Positions 62,590 to 64,000 of a stretch of 64,000 nucleotides of DNA are shown in pieces. Position numbers and translations under genes: made by a program. The first letter of the stretch is position 1; the number at the start of each line of letters is the position of its first letter. The stretch spans positions 2,030,001 through 2,094,000 of the forward strand of contig NZ_LT827010.1 in the NCBI RefSeq assembly GCF_900119315.1. The letters run 5' to 3'. The notes under the pieces are model-generated. The model had not been told where the DNA came from and did not search any database. It worked only from the letters and a program-made list of their open reading frames with translations. This DNA comes from Actinoplanes sp. SE50/110. Its GTDB lineage: Bacteria; Actinomycetota; Actinomycetes; Mycobacteriales; Micromonosporaceae.

Positions 62590-63570
62590 TCAGCAGCCGA
62601 GGCCGTAACCCCCGCCGGACCCGGGAACCCTGGCCGGGGCCAGCCCCCGCCGGGACCGCTCGGCGCGCACCACCGAGTCGATCACGTCCCAGGCGCCGCC
62701 GACCACCAGGACCGCGATGATCGCCGTGCCGGTCCAGTCGCGGACATCGCCGCCGTGGACGTCGAGGAAGCCGTGGAAGGCCGGGTTGAAGAAGTGGCCG
62801 CTGCTGACCAGCCACACCAACGGCACCGTGTACGCCGCGGTCAGCAGCAGGTTGACCGCCGCCACCGTCCGCGTCCAGCCGCCGACCCGGTGCACCCCGA
62901 CATGGTAGAGGGCGCGCAGCACGAATAGGGCGATAATCAGCGGCCACCAGAAGGTCCAGTTCGCCGGGTCGAGCAGCGGCACGTCGGTGAAGGTGAACTG
63001 CTGCAGCACGAGGGCGAGGATCAGCAGCGCCGACCACACCACGCCGGTGATCAGCTGGCCGATGGTGGCCCGGGCCGCCTCGTATTTCGGCAGGTCCTTG
63101 ACGCTCCATCGGGGGCGGAGCCCCTTGGCGGCGCCACTGCGGTCGACGATCCAGAAGATCAGCGTGACCCAGAAGACGATGTGGGTGCCGACGGTGAGCG
63201 TGGTGCCGACCACCCCGCCGATGATCTTGCCGATGTCGGCGTCCTCGAAGAGCTGGACGACCACCGAGATGGTCGCCATGATCGGCAGCACGGTCCAGAG
63301 CAGGGTGGTGACCAGCCGTCGCCACAGCGGATAGACATCCGGCCCGATCAGGTGGCCGGGGCGCCCGGCATACCGGTCGGCGAGCCGCTCCGGGTCGCCC
63401 AGCTCGGTGAGCGTGGTCTCGACGGCGGCCTCCCGGGTTTCGCCGGCGTCGACCCGGGCGTCGACCGCGTCCTCGATGGAGGCGCGCAGCTCCCGGTCGA
63501 TGTCGGCGCGCTGCTGCTCGGGGATGCGACGCAGGGCGGTGAAGACGTATCGGTCGACGAGGTTGGTCAT
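62590..63570 (-). CDS. HAAS-domain membrane protein (PadR partner)
   Basis: A 326-residue protein. The N-terminal HAAS domain is MTNLVDRYVFTALRRIPEQQ RADIDRELRASIEDAVDARV...TELGDPERLADRYAG, followed by about six TM helices (LLWTVLPIMATISVVVQLF, THIVFWVTLIFWIV, and others). HAAS proteins are controlled by and encoded with PadR repressors and are proposed signalling or transport-associated membrane proteins. The ATG overlaps the padR stop (ATGA). Confidence 0.85.
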   Translation of the reverse strand: MTNLVDRYVFTALRRIPEQQRADIDRELRASIEDAVDARVDAGETREAAVETTLTELGDPERLADRYAGRPGHLIGPDVYPLWRRLVTTLLWTVLPIMATISVVVQLFEDADIGKIIGGVVGTTLTVGTHIVFWVTLIFWIVDRSGAAKGLRPRWSVKDLPKYEAARATIGQLITGVVWSALLILALVLQQFTFTDVPLLDPANWTFWWPLIIALFVLRALYHVGVHRVGGWTRTVAAVNLLLTAAYTVPLVWLVSSGHFFNPAFHGFLDVHGGDVRDWTGTAIIAVLVVGGAWDVIDSVVRAERSRRGLAPARVPGSGGGYGLGC

Positions 63571-63911
63571 TTCGCGCTCCCGTTCAGGTCCAGGTCGCCG
63601 ATGGCGGTGTCGAGTCGTGCCCACTCGCCGCGCAGGGTCTCGGCGATGGCATCGCCCTGCGCGGTGGTCCGGTAGAACTTCCGCGGCCGTGGCTCGTCGG
63701 TGTTCCACTCGCTGGTCAGCAGGCCCTGCGCCTCGAGCCGGCGCAGCAGCGGGTAGAGCGTGTTGGCCTCGACCTCGAAGCCGGCCCGGCTGAGCGTCTC
63801 CAGCAGGGAGTAGCCGTAGCCGGGGCTGCGCAGGACGGTGAGGCTGGCGACGACGACGGTGCCGCGCCGCAACTCCTGCAGATGCCCCGCTAGCGTCGCA
63901 TCCATTGTCAT
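63567..63911 (-). CDS. PadR-family transcriptional regulator
   Basis: About 114 residues: winged helix with LRRGTVVVASLTVLRSPGYGYSLLETL and NTLYPLLRRLEAQGLLTSEW, then a dimerisation helix. PadR repressors commonly control a membrane protein gene in the same operon, here the HAAS gene. ATG at 63911 is chosen because a start at 63935 would lie inside the palindrome at 63922-63942. Confidence 0.88.
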   Translation of the reverse strand: MTMDATLAGHLQELRRGTVVVASLTVLRSPGYGYSLLETLSRAGFEVEANTLYPLLRRLEAQGLLTSEWNTDEPRPRKFYRTTAQGDAIAETLRGEWARLDTAIGDLDLNGSAK

Positions 63912-63921
63912 GTCAGAAACG

Positions 63922-63942
63922 ATAGTGTGTCTCACACACTAT
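63922..63942. promoter_or_regulatory. PadR operator
   Basis: ATAGTGTGT (63922-63930) and ACACACTAT (63934-63942) form a perfect 9-bp inverted repeat with CTC between. It lies just 10 bp upstream of the padR ATG, overlapping where the promoter or start site should be. PadR proteins bind such AT-edged ACAC/GTGT palindromes. Confidence 0.8.
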
Positions 63943-63961
63943 GGCAAGCGGATACAACAAA

Positions 63962-63991
63962 GTGGCCGGCGATCCGAGGATCACCGGCCAC
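63962..63991 (-). terminator. Terminator of a gene beyond the right edge
   Basis: GTGGCCGG and CCGGCCAC, with inner GATC/GATC pairing and one mismatch (63962-63974 with 63979-63991). On the minus strand it is followed by TTTGTTGT, so it should end a transcript read leftward from outside the window. Confidence 0.6.
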
Positions 63992-64000
63992 TACGACGGG

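Overview
The window is high-GC actinobacterial chromosome. GTG starts are frequent, stop/start overlaps of the GTGA/ATGA type are common, and several genes look leaderless. Gene content points to a Micromonosporaceae-type organism such as Actinoplanes: a mycothiol-linked Rv2466c-family protein, the mycobacterial-style moxR-DUF58-VWA ... fabG-inhA-hemH order, and a MurL/MurD2 pair. The assignment is by inference from gene families; no rRNA or tRNA gene was seen. There is no phage, insertion sequence or CRISPR array; most of the window is housekeeping and regulatory.

Layout. 1-3.2 kb: the 3' end of a PfkB sugar kinase, a FlK-like thioesterase and two PH-domain membrane proteins. 3.4-12.2 kb: moxR-DUF58-VWA operon, a 28-residue membrane peptide, a NarL-type two-component system, then fabG-fabI(inhA)-hemH-HAD phosphatase. 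12.2-23.5 kb: signal peptidase, three Nudix genes, DUF3097, a MocR regulator divergent from an EamA exporter, a beta-lactamase-fold hydrolase, NfeD and SPFH proteins, a TrmH/SpoU methylase. 23.6-27.5 kb: a GNAT domain that runs without a stop codon into a flavohemoglobin-like reductase, a DUF1963 protein and a small unknown protein.

27.4-38.4 kb is a cell-wall/amino-sugar block. Divergent murL and murD2 encode an alternative route for putting D-Glu into the peptidoglycan stem. They are followed by an RpiR/SIS regulator and two complete CUT1 ABC importer triplets (DasABC-like, then NgcEFG-like), neither with an ATPase gene; such systems normally borrow the shared MsiK ATPase. 38.4-44.3 kb: a family A DNA polymerase-like protein, metH under an S-adenosylhomocysteine riboswitch, and gluconate kinase. 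44.4-52.3 kb: a TetR-controlled membrane protein operon with twin palindromic operators, a YdjM-like membrane protein, a DUF1707 protein divergent from a second two-component system, a Nudix protein and a diguanylate cyclase. 52.4-57 kb: a divergent pair of glycogen/oligosaccharide glucosidases. 57-64 kb: the Rv2466c-like protein, a truncated AbiEi-type protein, a TrpE-TrpG fusion under a classical Trp-Trp leader peptide attenuator, a single-domain response regulator and a PadR-HAAS pair.

The strongest observations are RNA- and operator-level controls: the SAH riboswitch of metH with mutually exclusive pairing at the Shine-Dalgarno, the trp attenuator, and palindromic operators for the TetR, PadR and MocR regulators. 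Several GC-rich tandem repeat tracts and one dispersed 86-bp repeat with DnaA-box-like ends are not explained by genes.
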